A stretch of DNA of 64,000 nucleotides from Grammothele lineata (Eukaryota; Basidiomycota; Agaricomycetes; Polyporales; Polyporaceae), in the NCBI GenBank assembly GCA_002150815.3, contig NDFF03000013.1:682001-746000 (forward strand). The letters are read 5' to 3'. The translations under genes and the position numbers were made by a program. The stretch's first letter is position 1, and each line of letters begins with the position of its first letter. The notes below the pieces were generated by a model. It made no database searches and was not told the origin of the DNA. It saw only the letters and a list, made by a program, of their open reading frames with translations. Below are positions 35,652 through 47,863 of the stretch, piece by piece.

Positions 35652-38600
35652 TTATTCCTCCTCTTCCTCCTCTTCCTCCATGATCCCTCGGAAGGCCGGA
35701 CCAGCCCGGCCCCCAGGCAGCTGCGACCGCCGACCACCGGCGCGTGTCTCAGACGCATCGAACACGGACTCACTCGGGAGCGGCGAGCTACGTCCTGCGG
35801 GCGAGGACCGATTCGCCTTCGCGCGCCCACCACTGCGGCCGCCGCCACTGCCACCGACGGACAGACTTGCCATCGCCGCAGCGCCGCGTTTACCAGAGCC
35901 AGAACCTGAGCCCGAACTTGAGGCGGAAGAGGACGGCCCGAGGCTGGAACCGCCCACGCGCGCAGGCGCGCTGCGTAGCGGGGGTGAGAAGAGGGGCGCC
36001 TCGGCGGCCTGGGCGAAGGTCGTGACCGCGCTGCTCGCTGAAGAGGGCATTTGTCCGAGGCCGCCGACGTACGCAGGGCTCTCTTCTTCCTCATCAACCC
36101 AGTCGGACTCGTCGCCGAGGCTGAGCGAGTGGCGACCAGAGAAGACGTCGCGGATGCCCGGCACCTCGGGCGGCGGGTAGACTGCGAGGACCTCGATCGT
36201 CGGGTGCGCTGTGCGCGTCTGCCACCCGGGCGGCTCGAGCCCCCACGACTTCTTCCAGCTCGAACGGCCGAGCGAGTTGAGGTACCCGCCGCCTCCAGTC
36301 GAACTCGCAAACGGCGCCTGGCGCTTGTGAGCGACGAAGGTCGCCGCACCGCCACGTCGGGGCGTCTCGTCGAGGGACCGCCGCACGACAGTCTTGTGTG
36401 GGGAGCTGTTCCTACGGCTATCCGTCTCGGACAGGTCATACAACGACCCGGGCCGTGATGACTGTCGCGAATGCGCAGACGACGCCGAGTTGGAGCGCAA
36501 ATGTGAACCCTTGCTGGAACCGCTGGGCGTCATCTGAATCTGCCTGACGACGCGCGTCGACGACCCGGAGCCCGCACGGCGATGGTTCTTGGGTAGGGGT
36601 GAGGACGTTCTGCCCACGTACATCGACCCCGCGGAGCTTGCAGATGGCGACTTCCGATGCCGCGGGTGATTGATGAAGCTATGGATGGAGCTTGGGCGGG
36701 AAACGAACTCATCCCGCTCCGAGTTCGGTGTGCGACTTCCAAACGATCGCCTACTGGGATCACTCCGTTGCCGCGACACGGATGCCGCAGAGTATGGAGG
36801 AGACTCAAGGACCGGAAACTGCATAGACGCAGATGACCGCCGCGAGTTGACGCTGCTCGACCGCCGAGAAGAAACAGACGCGCGTTTGGCGCGGTTGGCG
36901 GCAGTCTTGCTGCGACCCGCAGCCTTGCCACGCCCAGCAGAGCGACCCTTGATGGTACCCCGATGTCTTTGTGAGATAGGGCTAGAGCCGGCGCTGCCGA
37001 GGGATGTGGTAGGGTGTAAGCCGAGGTTAGGATCCTCCTTCCGCTTCCCTTTGGGGTCCTCTCTGAACCACCTTTGGAACGCAGAAAGGAGGCTGGCGCG
37101 GTTACGATGCCCAGCGCCGACCTTGTTTCGAGAGGGGATCGTAGGAAGCGAAGTGAGCGTATCTGCAGGAGAACCAGTATCTGCGGGGGGCGATTGTCTG
37201 CCGCCTGCCAGGATCCAGGGCGAGCCAACTTGCCCCTGAGTTTGGTTCAGGTCTGTGGGAGGAGGCGTGGACGACATCGCCGCATCCTTGACGGCGCGCA
37301 TGGGCGGCGTCTTAAGCTTGCTCGAGCCAGAACCATGTGACGATCTGGGTTCATCAGCAGCCACGTTCTTCGCCCTCTCCTTTTCTTTCTCTTCCCTCTC
37401 GCGTCGCTCTCTCTCCTCGCGTACGGCCTCCGCAGACTTCTTGCGCACAAGGCCGGCCGCCTCTAGCGCTGTGGTCGCGCGCTGCATGATACTGACACTC
37501 CCGGAACGGTTCTTACGACCTTTGGATCCTTGATCCTTCTCTTTGGAGCTGCTCGGCGTAGTGGGTTGTGACTTGGATGAAGTATCTACGACAGAAGGCG
37601 TGGGGGACAAGAGAGGATGGGTAGGTGAGGTATTACGTGGGGGAGTCGTTGGTCGTTTGGCGACAGGCGCGGTAGGTGTGGCTGGAATGAGCTGAAGTTC
37701 CGGAGCAGAGTGCTGTGTTGGCATGAGGGCGACGGGGATTGGCGAGCGTGACGTGCCCTTCGAACGGCCAATAGAGACGGGCTGAGCGCCATCTCGAGGT
37801 GGTGAGATGCGGCCTTGCGACTCTCCGGGTTGGACATCTGGCCGTTCCTCTTCTGGAGGTGATTCTACGGGGGCCTCTTCAGGGACGTCTGACTGTTCTG
37901 TGGATTTCTTTGCAAGATCCTCGGCAGCTTTTCGCTCTGTCTTCCGCTTGAGCATCCACCATAACGCACCGGTCGCGTCACAGGCATCGTTCAGAACCGA
38001 GTGGACGATCTGGCCCGTATCCAGACCTAAGGTGCTCATGGAATTCAGCAGATCGCGCTCGAGTGGCGTAGAGAAGATCAAGGGGGCAGGCGTGTTCAGT
38101 AGGGAAGAGAAGTCCTGAGGTGGTTGAGGGGCGTTCGATTTCTCGAAACTGTTCGGTGCGCGTTCTGACAGTGTCGAGGAGACTGAACGGCGTTTCGTAC
38201 GGGCCGGCGTACGGGTTGGGTAAGCAGGAGGAATCTTAGCGTTGGATGTACCGTCTGTGCGAGAAATAGACGGGCGGGAGGGCGTGAAATCTGGCGCATC
38301 CAAGGAGTCATCTTCGGGAACTGTATCCGGGTGAGGCTTGCTCCAGGATGAACTCTGTCCGATGAGCTTTTGCAACGTGCTTTGTGAGTCGGATGCGAGC
38401 TCCTTGGTCGTGCTCTCGTCCGGTGTAGTGGGATTAGAAGAGGCGAACTCTGACGACGCGGAATGGAACGTGGCATCGGACGCTGTGGAAGCTGATGGGG
38501 GTTGTGGGTACATTGCGGTCATTGTCTGTAATTGGGTGGGGGACCCTGGTCGTGAAGGTGAGGGAGATATGGTCTGGGTAGTCTGCATGGAATCCCGATG

Positions 38601-39771
38601 AGGATTCCTGCTGACTACTGTGAACCATGGGTGTGTGAGGATTTGAGCGATAGAAAGTCTTTTTGTGGGGTCGACTTGAAGGATATTAGAAAGCAAATCC
38701 CTCGCTTCTGTATGCAGGTCGTGAGCATCAGGGTCGAACCTCGATCATTGAAGAATGAATTCGAATCCAGAGTCATAAATGAATGATCACAGCAGCCTGG
38801 CTCATAGCCAGCTTCCAGTACAGACCGAACATTAGACATTCTGTACTCACCATCTGAAAGCCATTCAGGATCGTCGAATACGCCACGGATGACCTTCTCC
38901 CGCATGACACCCTCGTCATCATCGTCAAAAGGAAGCGTGCCGGTAAGAAGTGTATACAGGATGACGCCCAAGGACCAGATATCAACCTCTGTGGGAACAC
39001 GGTGGTCATGAGGGCCACTTTAATGTAGGACAACGGCATCATGACGCACCAGGACCCAAATACTTCTGCGCCATAAGCATCTCGGGGGCGGCGTAACCGG
39101 TTGTTCCGCAGAATGTCTCCAGCAGCGACCCACGCTCGAACTCCCGCGTGAAGCCAAAATCACCGAGTTTCACCCTGCACCGCTCGTCAAGGAGCACGTT
39201 CTCCAGCTTGAGGTCTCGGTGGACGATGCCCTTCCCGTGCACATACGCGACTGCCAGGCATAGCTGCCCGAAGAGTACCTTGGACTCCTCCTCGTTCAAC
39301 CGCCCTTTCTCCGCGAGGTAGTCGAAGAGCTCGCCCCCGGAACAGAGCTCTGTGACGAGCCAGATGCTGGACTCGGTCGCGATGACCTCGTATAGCTGTG
39401 TGACGTGCGGATGGTGCAACTGGCGGTGGTGGTGGATCTCGCGCGTGAGGGCGGCGGACATGGCCTTGGGGATCTGCTTGATCGCAACGCGGGTGCCCGT
39501 CAGGCGATGCGTACCCATGCGCACCTTGCCGTATGTCCCTGCGAGCGAGGCGAACGGTGAGCCCAAGCGTGGGGTGGGGAGGAGGCGGAAGAGACTTGGA
39601 CCGCGTACCTTCACCTATGACCTTCCCAAGGGTGTAATTCCCGACGACTCTGATCTTCTGCGAGGAGAGCTCCTTGCCCAACTCGTTGTATGCGTTCGCG
39701 AGTTGTGCCTTATGGTTCTGCGCCTGCGAGACGGAACCGGTGGGCCTATGTCCGTTGCTGCTTGCGGCCAT
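35652..39771 (-). CDS. CAMK-family serine/threonine protein kinase (KIN4-like) with long disordered tail
   Basis: Four exons (39609-39771, 39050-39538, 38851-38988, 35652-38707) give 1281 residues. The kinase domain occupies about residues 43-295: glycine loop GEGTYGKV, lysine in VAIKQI, HRDLKLENVLL catalytic loop, DFGFTREF metal motif, CGTTGYAAPE activation segment, VDIWSLGVILYTLLTGTLPF and TKRLSIAQILTHPWFT. The mixture resembles CAMKL kinases of the KIN4/Snf1-related group, which act in cell-cycle and polarity signalling; the subgroup is an inference. The remaining about 980 residues are low-complexity, Ser/Pro/L-Arg-rich, with a charged helix (EAVREERERREREEKEKERAK) and an unusual C-terminus of eight Glu after Met. 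All three introns fall in the kinase domain. It is tandem with GLE1 (same strand, 519 bp apart). Confidence 0.9.
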
Positions 39772-40290
39772 AGTGACATGTACAGAGAAGGAAACGAGCG
39801 ACGGAAGTGGGCAGTGCGTGAAGATAGTTTACAGAGCAGATAAAGCGCGTGGAGGCAGGAGAGTTGAACGTCGTGAGAGAAGGGATTTTCGGAAGAGTGC
39901 AGGCGAGAGCAGTCGAGGTACAGCGACTTTGCCATCCAGGGAACATGGCAGCACGTGATGCCCTCCATCACACCGCAGCCTGGCACGCCCCGTCTTGCCT
40001 CGTTCCGCGAAGCCTGATATCATCTGCCACGTTCAGTACATTTTCTCAACGTTGAGGCGCGCACACTGCTCCCCCAGCGTAAGATCACCGCGGTCATAGC
40101 GCGAGGGTGCGTAAGGTTAATCCAGGTAGCACTGTACAAATCGAATGGCCACCAACGAATTATGCTAGGATGTGTGCGCCCATCTAGAAATACACTGAGG
40201 ATACCAAACAAGTCCACTCAAATCATGCAGACACCACCATCTGCGATCGTCAAATGTCATGGAGTATGAAGGATGCGGTGAGCCGTCATG
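39772..40290. other. Intergenic between kinase and GLE1
   Basis: Promoter of the kinase gene and 3' flank of GLE1. No other feature seen. Confidence 0.45.
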
Positions 40291-42318
40291 TCAAAACGCA
40301 CTGGAGTTGGAGCTCATGATACGCTCAATCTCCAGCTGCACTCTCACACGTGCGGCAATACCCTCAGGCGACTTGCCACCAATGAGACGGCCCTCAACGC
40401 CATGGCACCCGACAGTGACACCCTCGTACAAGAGCGCCAGTAGTCGGATCCATTGTTGACCCCAGACTTCAACGGCCAAGGTCCCACATACGTCTAGCGC
40501 AGCTACAAGGAACCGGTCAGACGATGGTGAGATGATTCGCTAGCGCTACACTCACTATAAAGAACCTGGGGCGCAACGGGGCTCTCCAGTAATTGTGGGT
40601 CCTTGAGCATTCTGGAGAAAAAGGTCCAATACCGCGGTAGGCGTATGATAGGGTCGAGCGGTTGTTCCACGGGTATCGCAAGGACATGGCAATAGACTCG
40701 CATCATCCCCGACACACGGCTTATATAGTCGGCCAGAGACTCCTCCGCGTCGCGGTAGCCCAGAGCTTTGCGTCTTGCATCATCAGAGAAGGTAGTCCCG
40801 TCCACGTCCTTTGCAGGGACTACGACGGGTACGGGCCAACCCCCCGCCCTCTGACAGAGTTTCGCCCAGAAAATGTCTGCGAAACCTTGTAGAGCCATGA
40901 GGAGGTTGGTCGTAACCCGGGCGAGGGGAATGGCACTCTTCTTTTCTGCGGTGACTTCTGTCTCGGCTTGCATGAGGATAGCCTTGGCAAGTGACGACAG
41001 GAGGGCGAAATAGACAGGCTCTGGGTGTGGTTGAGGCGGACGAATTATGCCGACAATTTCTTGCGACTATATATGCGGGCTAGTGATTAGTATGCCTGGT
41101 TCATCGCGAAACGATAGGAGGATTTGTATCGCTTACAATCCTCATAATTGCGTTGGGGTCGTTCGTGAGTTGCCCAACCTTAGGAGTGATAGCACGTCGG
41201 CCGGCGCTCCAGAGCGACTTCAGCTCCTTGTTTGACTTGACCACCTTCATCGGTCCCGCTTTCAGGTTCTACATGGAGGTACTGGATCAGCACCAACTAA
41301 CGTGGATGATGGTACGCAACTCACCTTGAGCATCTCTCGAGCGCGTTTCCAATCCTCGAACGCGGTCGTGAAACCCAGAGCCTTGCGCTCTTTGACCTCA
41401 GCGGCCTCACGCGCCTCTCGCTCGCGTTGCGCTTGTTCCACCTTCCGTTTCTCCTCGTTCTCCTGCTCCTTCTTCTTGCGCTTCTCTTCCTCTTCCTTAC
41501 GCTTACGTTCTTCCTCTTGCCGCCTCTTCTCCTCGGCCTCACGACGAATCCTGTCTTCCTCCTCGCGCTTCTTCCGCTCCGCCTCCTGCTTAATGCGCGT
41601 GCGCTCCTCCTCAATCTTTATAGCCGTGTCTATACGCTCCCAAAGTTTTCGGTCGCGTTCTTTCCACTGCGCACGGAGTCGAGACTCTTCCTGCTGCTTC
41701 TGCAGGTTCATGGCAGCGAGTTGAGCCTCAACTTCTTTCAGCTGCTCTTCGTGCAGCTGGACCCGGCGCTGATCGTCTATCATACGACGTTCATGACGTG
41801 CCCTCTTCTGTTCGGCAGTTTCAAGTGCATGTTTCTGCCTTGCGGAACGCTGGACGGAACGGTCAGGGCATCTCTGACGGGGAGAAAATGGGACGTACAA
41901 AAGCTTCCCGGCGTGTCTCCCGTTCCCATTCCTCGTACGGGTCGCGATGGTTCAAACGACGACGAACGGAAGCAAGGGTATCTTCCACAAGCCATTGCTC
42001 CGCCACTGTCCTCTGCCGCGCAGGCTTCCTGCAAGGATATTGAGAGCGGAAAGTGAGTACAAAGACGTGCAGACGTACTGTGGCTCCGATCCAGACGCAT
42101 AACCGAGAGAGTCTGAAGACGACCCCACCGACTCCGAATCTGACCCGTCATCACGCTCATCTTCTGATGAAGAGTCCGACGGCACGCCGAAGGTTGAACG
42201 CGGTCGATAGCGTCTGTTCAGGAGTAGAGTGAATACTTGCCAGCCGTCGCGTGAAATGGAACCGAACATACCGCCTCGTGGGGGATGATGACGTCGACCT
42301 AGGAGCAGAGAATCTCAT
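40291..42318 (-). CDS. GLE1: mRNA export factor GLE1 (nucleoporin)
   Basis: Nuclear-pore cytoplasmic-face protein that, with inositol hexakisphosphate, activates the DEAD-box ATPase Dbp5 for mRNA export; also active in translation. The start at 42318 (MRFSAPRSTSSSPTRR) leads through a canonical GTATGT donor to exon 2 (42079-42213). Exons 42028-41899 and 41849-41325 follow. The N-terminus is Ser/Asp/Glu-rich. A long highly charged coiled coil (41325-41849; RKKREEEDRIRREAEEKR and similar) precedes the C-terminal HEAT-like GLE1 domain: LARVTTNLLMALQGFADIFW, RAGGWPVPVVVPAKDVDG, RKALGYRDAEESLADYISR, EQPLDPIIRLPRYWTFFSRM, ESPVAPQVLY, VWGQQWIRLLALLYEGVTVG and KSPEGIAARVRVQLEIERIM. It ends TGA at 40291. 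An ATG at 42269 with a long frame is inside intron 1 and is not the start. Length is roughly 565 residues. Confidence 0.92.
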
Positions 42319-42691
42319 TCTACCGTTGAGTCCAGAGCAATGGCGAAGCGGTAGATGGGTGAGCGTGTCACGAGCAAGGAGTAGGGAGTCGACACTGTCG
42401 CCCAGCTTGCCGCGTCCATGCTCAAGACCCAGGATGTGCAGCCGCCGCCACCACGTCCCCACGCGGAGAGCACGTGGGCCTGTTCCTCTAGTCAAGCGCC
42501 CGTGACCCGGGACCGGCCCGCCCGACTCCGGCCTGTGGCGCAGCGCCCTCGAAAGGGTCGCGACCTCGAGCGGAGCCTCTTTGCAAAGGTCGCTCCTACA
42601 AAACCCACCAGGGTTAAAATACCCTCCTTGTCGGATTCCCCAGGTCCACCTCTCTCTCCTTATCCCTTCCGCTCGTGTAGACGTATACCCC
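42319..42691. promoter_or_regulatory. Shared divergent promoter of GLE1 and the F-box-like gene
   Basis: 373 bp between two start codons on opposite strands. GC-rich with no clear TATA element. Confidence 0.45.
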
Positions 42692-43781
42692 ATGGGCATC
42701 CCCACTCTCCCTCGATACCATCTTCCCACCGAGCTCCTACGGCTAGTCATCGTCGAGTATATATCCTCAGAGAAGCCGACCGGTGACCAGGCCAGAAAGC
42801 CGCAACATAGTTACAAGCCTTCGTGGAAGGCCATCCGGCCCCTCACTCTCACCTCCAGAGTCGTCCGGCAACTGACTCTTGAGGTCTGGTTCGAAGTCTA
42901 CTATGCCCGTTCGCGGGACGATCTGCTTCAGGCGTGGCCGGAGTTCAGCTCGTGGACGAGGTATGTCTTCCAAGCCATTGGCTCCTTATGCACATGTCTT
43001 CATACCGGCAAGCAGAGAGCTACACTGCGTAGAGCTAGGGACCGACCTCCGTGTTCTCCCCGTTCAGTGGAATCTTCAGTCTTTTCATCGACTTCGAAAG
43101 CTACGAGTAGACTTCGACCCTGCTCAGTCCAACGCAATGTTACTCCTACGTTTCGATTACCCACGCAGCATTGCCTCCCGGATACAAGAGTTAGAACTTC
43201 ACGACATCTCATGGCCCTCCCCCGGGACCTTCCAGATCGTGGCACATGCGTTCCCCGGACTACGCTTCCTCACACTCTCACAAGATCTCATATGGTGCAA
43301 TCTCTGCAACATCTGCCGATTCGCGACATTCAAGGATCATCCGCCGGCCGAGATTGTGTATGACAAAATCGTTGGCCTTCCGGTACGTTTCTCTCCGCAT
43401 ATATTACTCAGCCTTTCGGACTCACCGTCGTCATAGTCCCACTACGTAATGTATCTAAAAGACCTCGTGCACCTGGAGAGCATGACACTATCCATTGCAT
43501 ATGGTCTTGGCGGCACTACATCACTGAGGAAGAACAACGACACTCTTTGGACCGGCGAATGCGACGCCTGCATGGATATGATGTACAACATGGACGACTT
43601 CCTCAATGAGTGGAAAGACCAGAAGACCAGGATCCAGCGCCTCCCCGCACTCAAGGCGGTTAAGTGGCAGTTCCGGCACAAGAATCAACCAGATGTCGCA
43701 GTAGACTTGGACGGAGACCCGGCCACCGAGGAGTCAGACAAGGACGTCGGCGTACCGAACGGCTCCGATCCCGATGACTGA
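42692..43781 (+). CDS. F-box-like/leucine-rich protein
   Basis: Exons 42692-42960, 43016-43382 and 43437-43781 close to 326 residues. The N-terminus (MGIPTLPRYHLPTELLRLVI, then TLTSRVVRQLTLEVWFEVYY) follows the basidiomycete F-box pattern: LPxEL, a spacer, then a 'respond to change of shape' helix ending in a Trp/Phe/Tyr block. The body has leucine-rich strands (LRVLPVQWNLQSFHRLRKLRV, RIQELELHDISWPSP, LRFLTLSQDLIWC). The C-terminus is acidic (ATEESDKDVGVPNGSDPDD). Such proteins usually act as substrate adaptors in SCF ubiquitin ligases; the F-box itself is degenerate, so this is inference. An upstream in-frame extension to 42581 exists but starts without ATG. Confidence 0.75.
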
Positions 43782-45559
43782 GGATCTTCAGGCTCACCTA
43801 TGGCATCCGATCGTGCAAGGAGCTTTACTATGGCGGCTCGGTGCATACAGCTATGCTCTTTGTGGTCTAGCATTGACCACTGACGTGAAGTCTATCCAGC
43901 CCGCCCGAAGCGTCAACGCTCGTTGTATGATGGCCATGCGGGGAAATAGGGTGCGAATTGATCGTAGCTTAAATAGGGTGCTGCGTGCTGACGACAGACA
44001 CAGAGACGGCTCTTCCATGATTTTGTACCGCCGGCGTGTCGACGTGTCTCTACGGGCGGGATTTAACATGACAACGTAATGACATTTCATGATTCATCGT
44101 GCTTCGTGCGCAGGACATTGACCAGCGCACGCGCCGGGACAAATGATTTCTTATTCTTGAAGTGTATCGGATGGGACTCCCTCAGTGCGGTGGCTCAAAT
44201 GATCGGCCCGTCCGAGAACCTAGGGTCTACAATGGATAGCATCAACTCGGAGTCGAAGACAGAACTCAACAGAACCGAACGATGCCCGCTTGAGCGTCAT
44301 ACTTGCTCTACGACCCCCAGCGTAATACGGTCAATCTGGATAAACCACACCGTGTGCTGCCACGCGTGGCTGAGGTGTCCTCTCCGCAGGTGTGTACCGT
44401 ATCCCATTTGGCGTAGCTACAAGATGATCACGGCATACCTGATTCCGAGTGGTATCAAGGACAACATGAGGCACGCCAGCAGCTAGTGCATCGAACCAAC
44501 GTCCTCATCATGCAAGACGGCATACCGCCGCACGAGTAGCCGCATCTAGTTGCGCGTCCAGCTGCAGGGGAAGGCATTGAAGAGGCTAGAACAGACGCTC
44601 GCCCTGTAGTGGCGCAAGGCCCCGACGCTCAGTGGTGCACTTCTAAACGTGTGCTCCTCTTGCGGTCCTGCGCCGACACGGAGGCCACCATCTATAACCA
44701 ACTCTATTCCGATGACTACGGACCCAATGCGAAGTTCCTATATCCCCGGTTCCTACCGCGTTGTTCGCGTACTTGCCCTCAGGGCCAAGTCTCACGAACC
44801 ACTCGCACCTATCATCTTCATCGCCGTTTACAATCAACTCCGCCGCTCGCATACCGAACGCAGGAATCGGGACTTACTGGCCGGCCCGCGGAAAGTTGTG
44901 ACCGCATTCCTCCCGGATGCCGCGCGCCGCCGAGACTGTCTGAGCTATCTGGTGCTGTCCCTTAGCACTACCTGGACATGCGCATCCCGTGCGGGGACCG
45001 CGTTGCGGCGCCCATCGGTGCGGCCCGTGTGCCATGGACGTCAAACTTGTATGTGTGGGTTAAACCAGGGGCAGTGCGACAAACGCGAGCAGCGGGCCCT
45101 CTCTACCGTGATTCACATAGAATCTGTTCGTGCGGGCGCGCACAGCGTACGAGTCGGATGCATTCAGGATACATTGCTACATGGACCCTGAGACAATGTA
45201 CGTGACCGGCGGTAGAATTCGGCTGATTCCGCGCGGCAGGAGACAGTCTGTAGGTGCAGCTTACAGAACTCACGCTCGTCGGACCCTTGGGATCGGACGC
45301 CCTGCGGTCATGCGTCGCCCGACGGACTGGAACCCGAGGCTGAATGCCAGTTCGCACGCGCAGATGGTACAGCTCCGATGTTGCTCGATATATCCTACAT
45401 CCCGTATACACGCCCTACTGATACATCACGCGCTCCGCATCGTCCTTTGCTCTCGCAGCACACAAACTCAGAACCGGATCCGATCAAGAGAGGGGAGAGG
45501 GGACTCTCACGCCTTGGTGGCGTGGGCCGAGTCGTGCGGGGGCTATTCGAGGAGGGGTA
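43782..45559. other. Intergenic between F-box gene and cyanase relic
   Basis: Several medium open frames (44079-44486 and 44649-45191 on plus) look weakly protein-like but carry no identifiable domain and cannot be spliced with confidence. I also searched here for the missing cyanase C-terminal domain and did not find it. Confidence 0.35.
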
Positions 45560-45962
45560 TCAGGACGTCATGGCCATACAGAGGGTATAGATGACGCAGC
45601 GGAGGAGCGAGAAGGGGGAGAGGGATGGTGGTGCGGATGGACACCCACCGCAGAAGTGATGTCGAGGACGCGAGCGAGCGCATTGAACTCGTCGGTGGTG
45701 GGGACCGCGGCGCCAGTGCAGACTGCGTACACGATCGATATCAGCAGGGAGGTCACGGCGACGTGAACAGAGACGCACTATCAACGACGTGCTGCTCAGA
45801 CTTGCCAAGCGCAGAGGCGATCTGGCCGTAGGACATGCCTACAAGAGAGCAGTCAGCTTTCTGCGGCAGTGGGACATGGAGCATATAGGCAGTGGACATT
45901 GTCGACGTACCCTTCTTGTCCTTCGCGGCAGCGAGGGCGGCACACTGGGGGTTAGGGGCCAT
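45560..45962 (-). pseudogene. cynS: Truncated cyanase (cyanate hydratase) relic
   Basis: The start at 45962 and three spliced pieces give the N-terminal helix-turn-helix-like domain of cyanase: MAPNPQCAALAAAKDKKG, MSYGQIASALGKSEQHVVD, then ICTGAAVPTTDEFNALARVL and DITSA, lining up with AKAKKGLSFEQI...GRSE...YGQAK...LAxVL in fungal cyanases. Donors and acceptors are canonical. After ITSA (45649) the expected catalytic domain, with its Arg, Glu and Ser triad and the GDGIMSAI block, is absent. The next frame reads a weak VIYTLCMAM remnant and stops at TGA 45560. Intact cyanase converts cyanate and bicarbonate to ammonia and CO2. This copy should not be active unless distant exons exist. A TATA box precedes it, so it may still be transcribed. 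Confidence 0.6.
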
Positions 45963-46779
45963 TGCGTATAGATGCGGAGGTTGGGTGGTAGATGAGGTGG
46001 ATGGTAAGTGCGAGAAGGAATACTACTGACGCAGAGTCCGACGCGGGGGGTTTATATAGGAGATACCGGCGTCATGGACATGGGGCCGGGCCGGGAGCTT
46101 GTACACGGATACTTGGAGGCGGGGGCGTGTACACCGCTTCTAGCAGCTCTGTCTGCGTACAGGTCCGCCCAGCCTCAGGGGGTGGGTGAGGATCAGATGA
46201 GGACGATTGTTATCGAGCATAATCTTATCACAGCAATGTGGCAGCACCGTGTCTTCCTGTCCTCCCGCAGCAGATAGAAGGGCAAAGATGGGCTGGGGTG
46301 ATAGTAGTATGCTATTTGAGGATACCTGGACTGCAGTGATCACTGTAGAAACCGTTGAGGAAATTATCGAACTTTGCTGAAGTGGGTTAAACCCACAACG
46401 ACCGCGGCTGGAGCTCAAGAGTCTGCGCGTCAGCCCCACGGACTCTCGGGAACGGCGGAGATTTTAACGTGTCGATTTCGGTTTCATTTTGCGCAATATC
46501 GCTTGGCCGAGGGCGCGTCGTAGCGAAGCTGGGGCAACAGGGTGGTTCAAACCGCAAATCAGCGCGCTAGCGATGGATACGGGAAGTAAGCGAGCACTGG
46601 ACACATCATCATGTCGCGGAATCTACGCGACGCGTATAAGCACGTGCTTCATCTGACTTTGCACGTGACAGATAATCTAGCGCTTCCTACTGTAGTACCG
46701 AAACTTTGCGAACGAGGCCCTCCGACGTCCTCAACGCACTCAACACCCTCCCCTCAAGACACCCGTCGAACTCAACAGC
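45963..46779. other. Divergent promoter region of cyanase relic and S14 gene
   Basis: 817 bp between head-to-head genes, containing the TATA element of the cyanase relic. No other feature seen. Confidence 0.45.
46051..46058 (-). promoter_or_regulatory. TATA box upstream of the cyanase relic
   Basis: TATATAAA on the minus strand, 89 bp before the ATG at 45962. Confidence 0.5.
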
Positions 46780-47457
46780 ATGGTGAGTGTCCATCTATGC
46801 CTGTCAGATGCATATGCAGAGGCGTAGGGCGTGGAGACATGAGGAACGAGATGGATGGACTGACGGACCTCTGGATGTACGCAGCCCCCCAAGGCCAAGA
46901 AGGTTGCCGCGGCCCAGGAGCCCACCTCCCTTGGTCCTCAGATCGCCGAGGGCGAGCTCGTGTTTGGCGTTGCCCACATCTTCGCCTCCTTCAACGATAC
47001 CTTCGTCCATGTTACGGATCTCTCCGGCAAGGAGACCATCTCCCGTGTCACTGGTGCGTCCATCCGCTTCCTATGAATCCCTCAAGCGGATCCTAAATAA
47101 GACGACGTACTACAGGTGGCATGAAGGTCAAGGCCGATCGTGACGAGTCCTCTCCCTACGCGGCTATGCTTGCCGCGCAGGACGTCGCTGCGCGCTGCCG
47201 TGAGGTCGGTATCACCGCCCTCCACATCAAGCTCCGCGCGACTGGTGGTACTGGCACCAAGACTCCTGGCCCTGGTGCGCAGAGTGCGCTCCGTGCGCTT
47301 GCTCGCTCGGGTATGCGCATTGGCCGCATTGAGGACGTGACCCCCGTCCCCACCGACTCTACCCGCCGCAAGGTACGTAGTTTAGATGCACTTCGAACGG
47401 GCGGCGGATTTTCTGACGCATGGCCTATAGGGTGGTCGCCGTGGTCGCCGTCTGTGA
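46780..47457 (+). CDS. RPS14: 40S ribosomal protein S14 (uS11)
   Basis: Small-subunit ribosomal protein at the platform, contacting 18S rRNA near the mRNA exit. Exons 46780-46782, 46885-47053, 47116-47372 and 47431-47457 encode 151 residues, the universal length. Landmarks: [106 protein letters not shown] and the basic end RRGRRL. The first coding exon is just the ATG, followed by GTGAGT, as in Sec61 beta at 56.6 kb. The last exon holds eight residues. No anomalies. Confidence 0.97.
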
Positions 47458-47863
47458 TCGCTGGATCATGGCACGCACAAAACATCATATCCCGGATGGC
47501 TGCTGCCGTGTATCGTTGTACATGCTAGTTGCTTTCGAGGAATGATCAGAGGTCGCTGCTCGACGCGCAACGGGTTCTTTGGCTTGTGCAAAGGCCTGTC
47601 CCGTGGTCGATGCCCATGTTTCTCAGATAGCTGTGGTGTGCCTAGTGTGCGATATGCTGTATAACATGTCTTTCAGTCGACCCTCCAGTCACATGTGTCT
47701 GAATAGTTACGAGTCGTGGGCGGTGGGCAAGTTGGGGTATGCTGCGATCTGGATCGGGGTGATGTTGTCAGAGCGTGGGGTGTTGCAGCCACTACACAAG
47801 TCTGAGCCACGAGCATTGAGACGACCCACGCTCTTTCTCTCTTTAAATGCGCGTGCACCGAGT
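47458..47863. other. Intergenic between S14 and acyltransferase genes
   Basis: 3' flank of S14 and promoter of the acyltransferase. Nothing else seen. Confidence 0.45.

Noticed and set aside
41952..42269. Alternative GLE1 start at 42269
   Set aside because: It lies inside intron 1. The GTATGT donor at 42271 and the upstream MRFSAPRS exon fit the family better.
42157..42750. 197-codon minus-strand frame overlapping the F-box gene and GLE1 start
   Set aside because: Only its MRFSAPRS part is real (GLE1 exon 1). The rest is the antisense shadow of the F-box gene and the intron.
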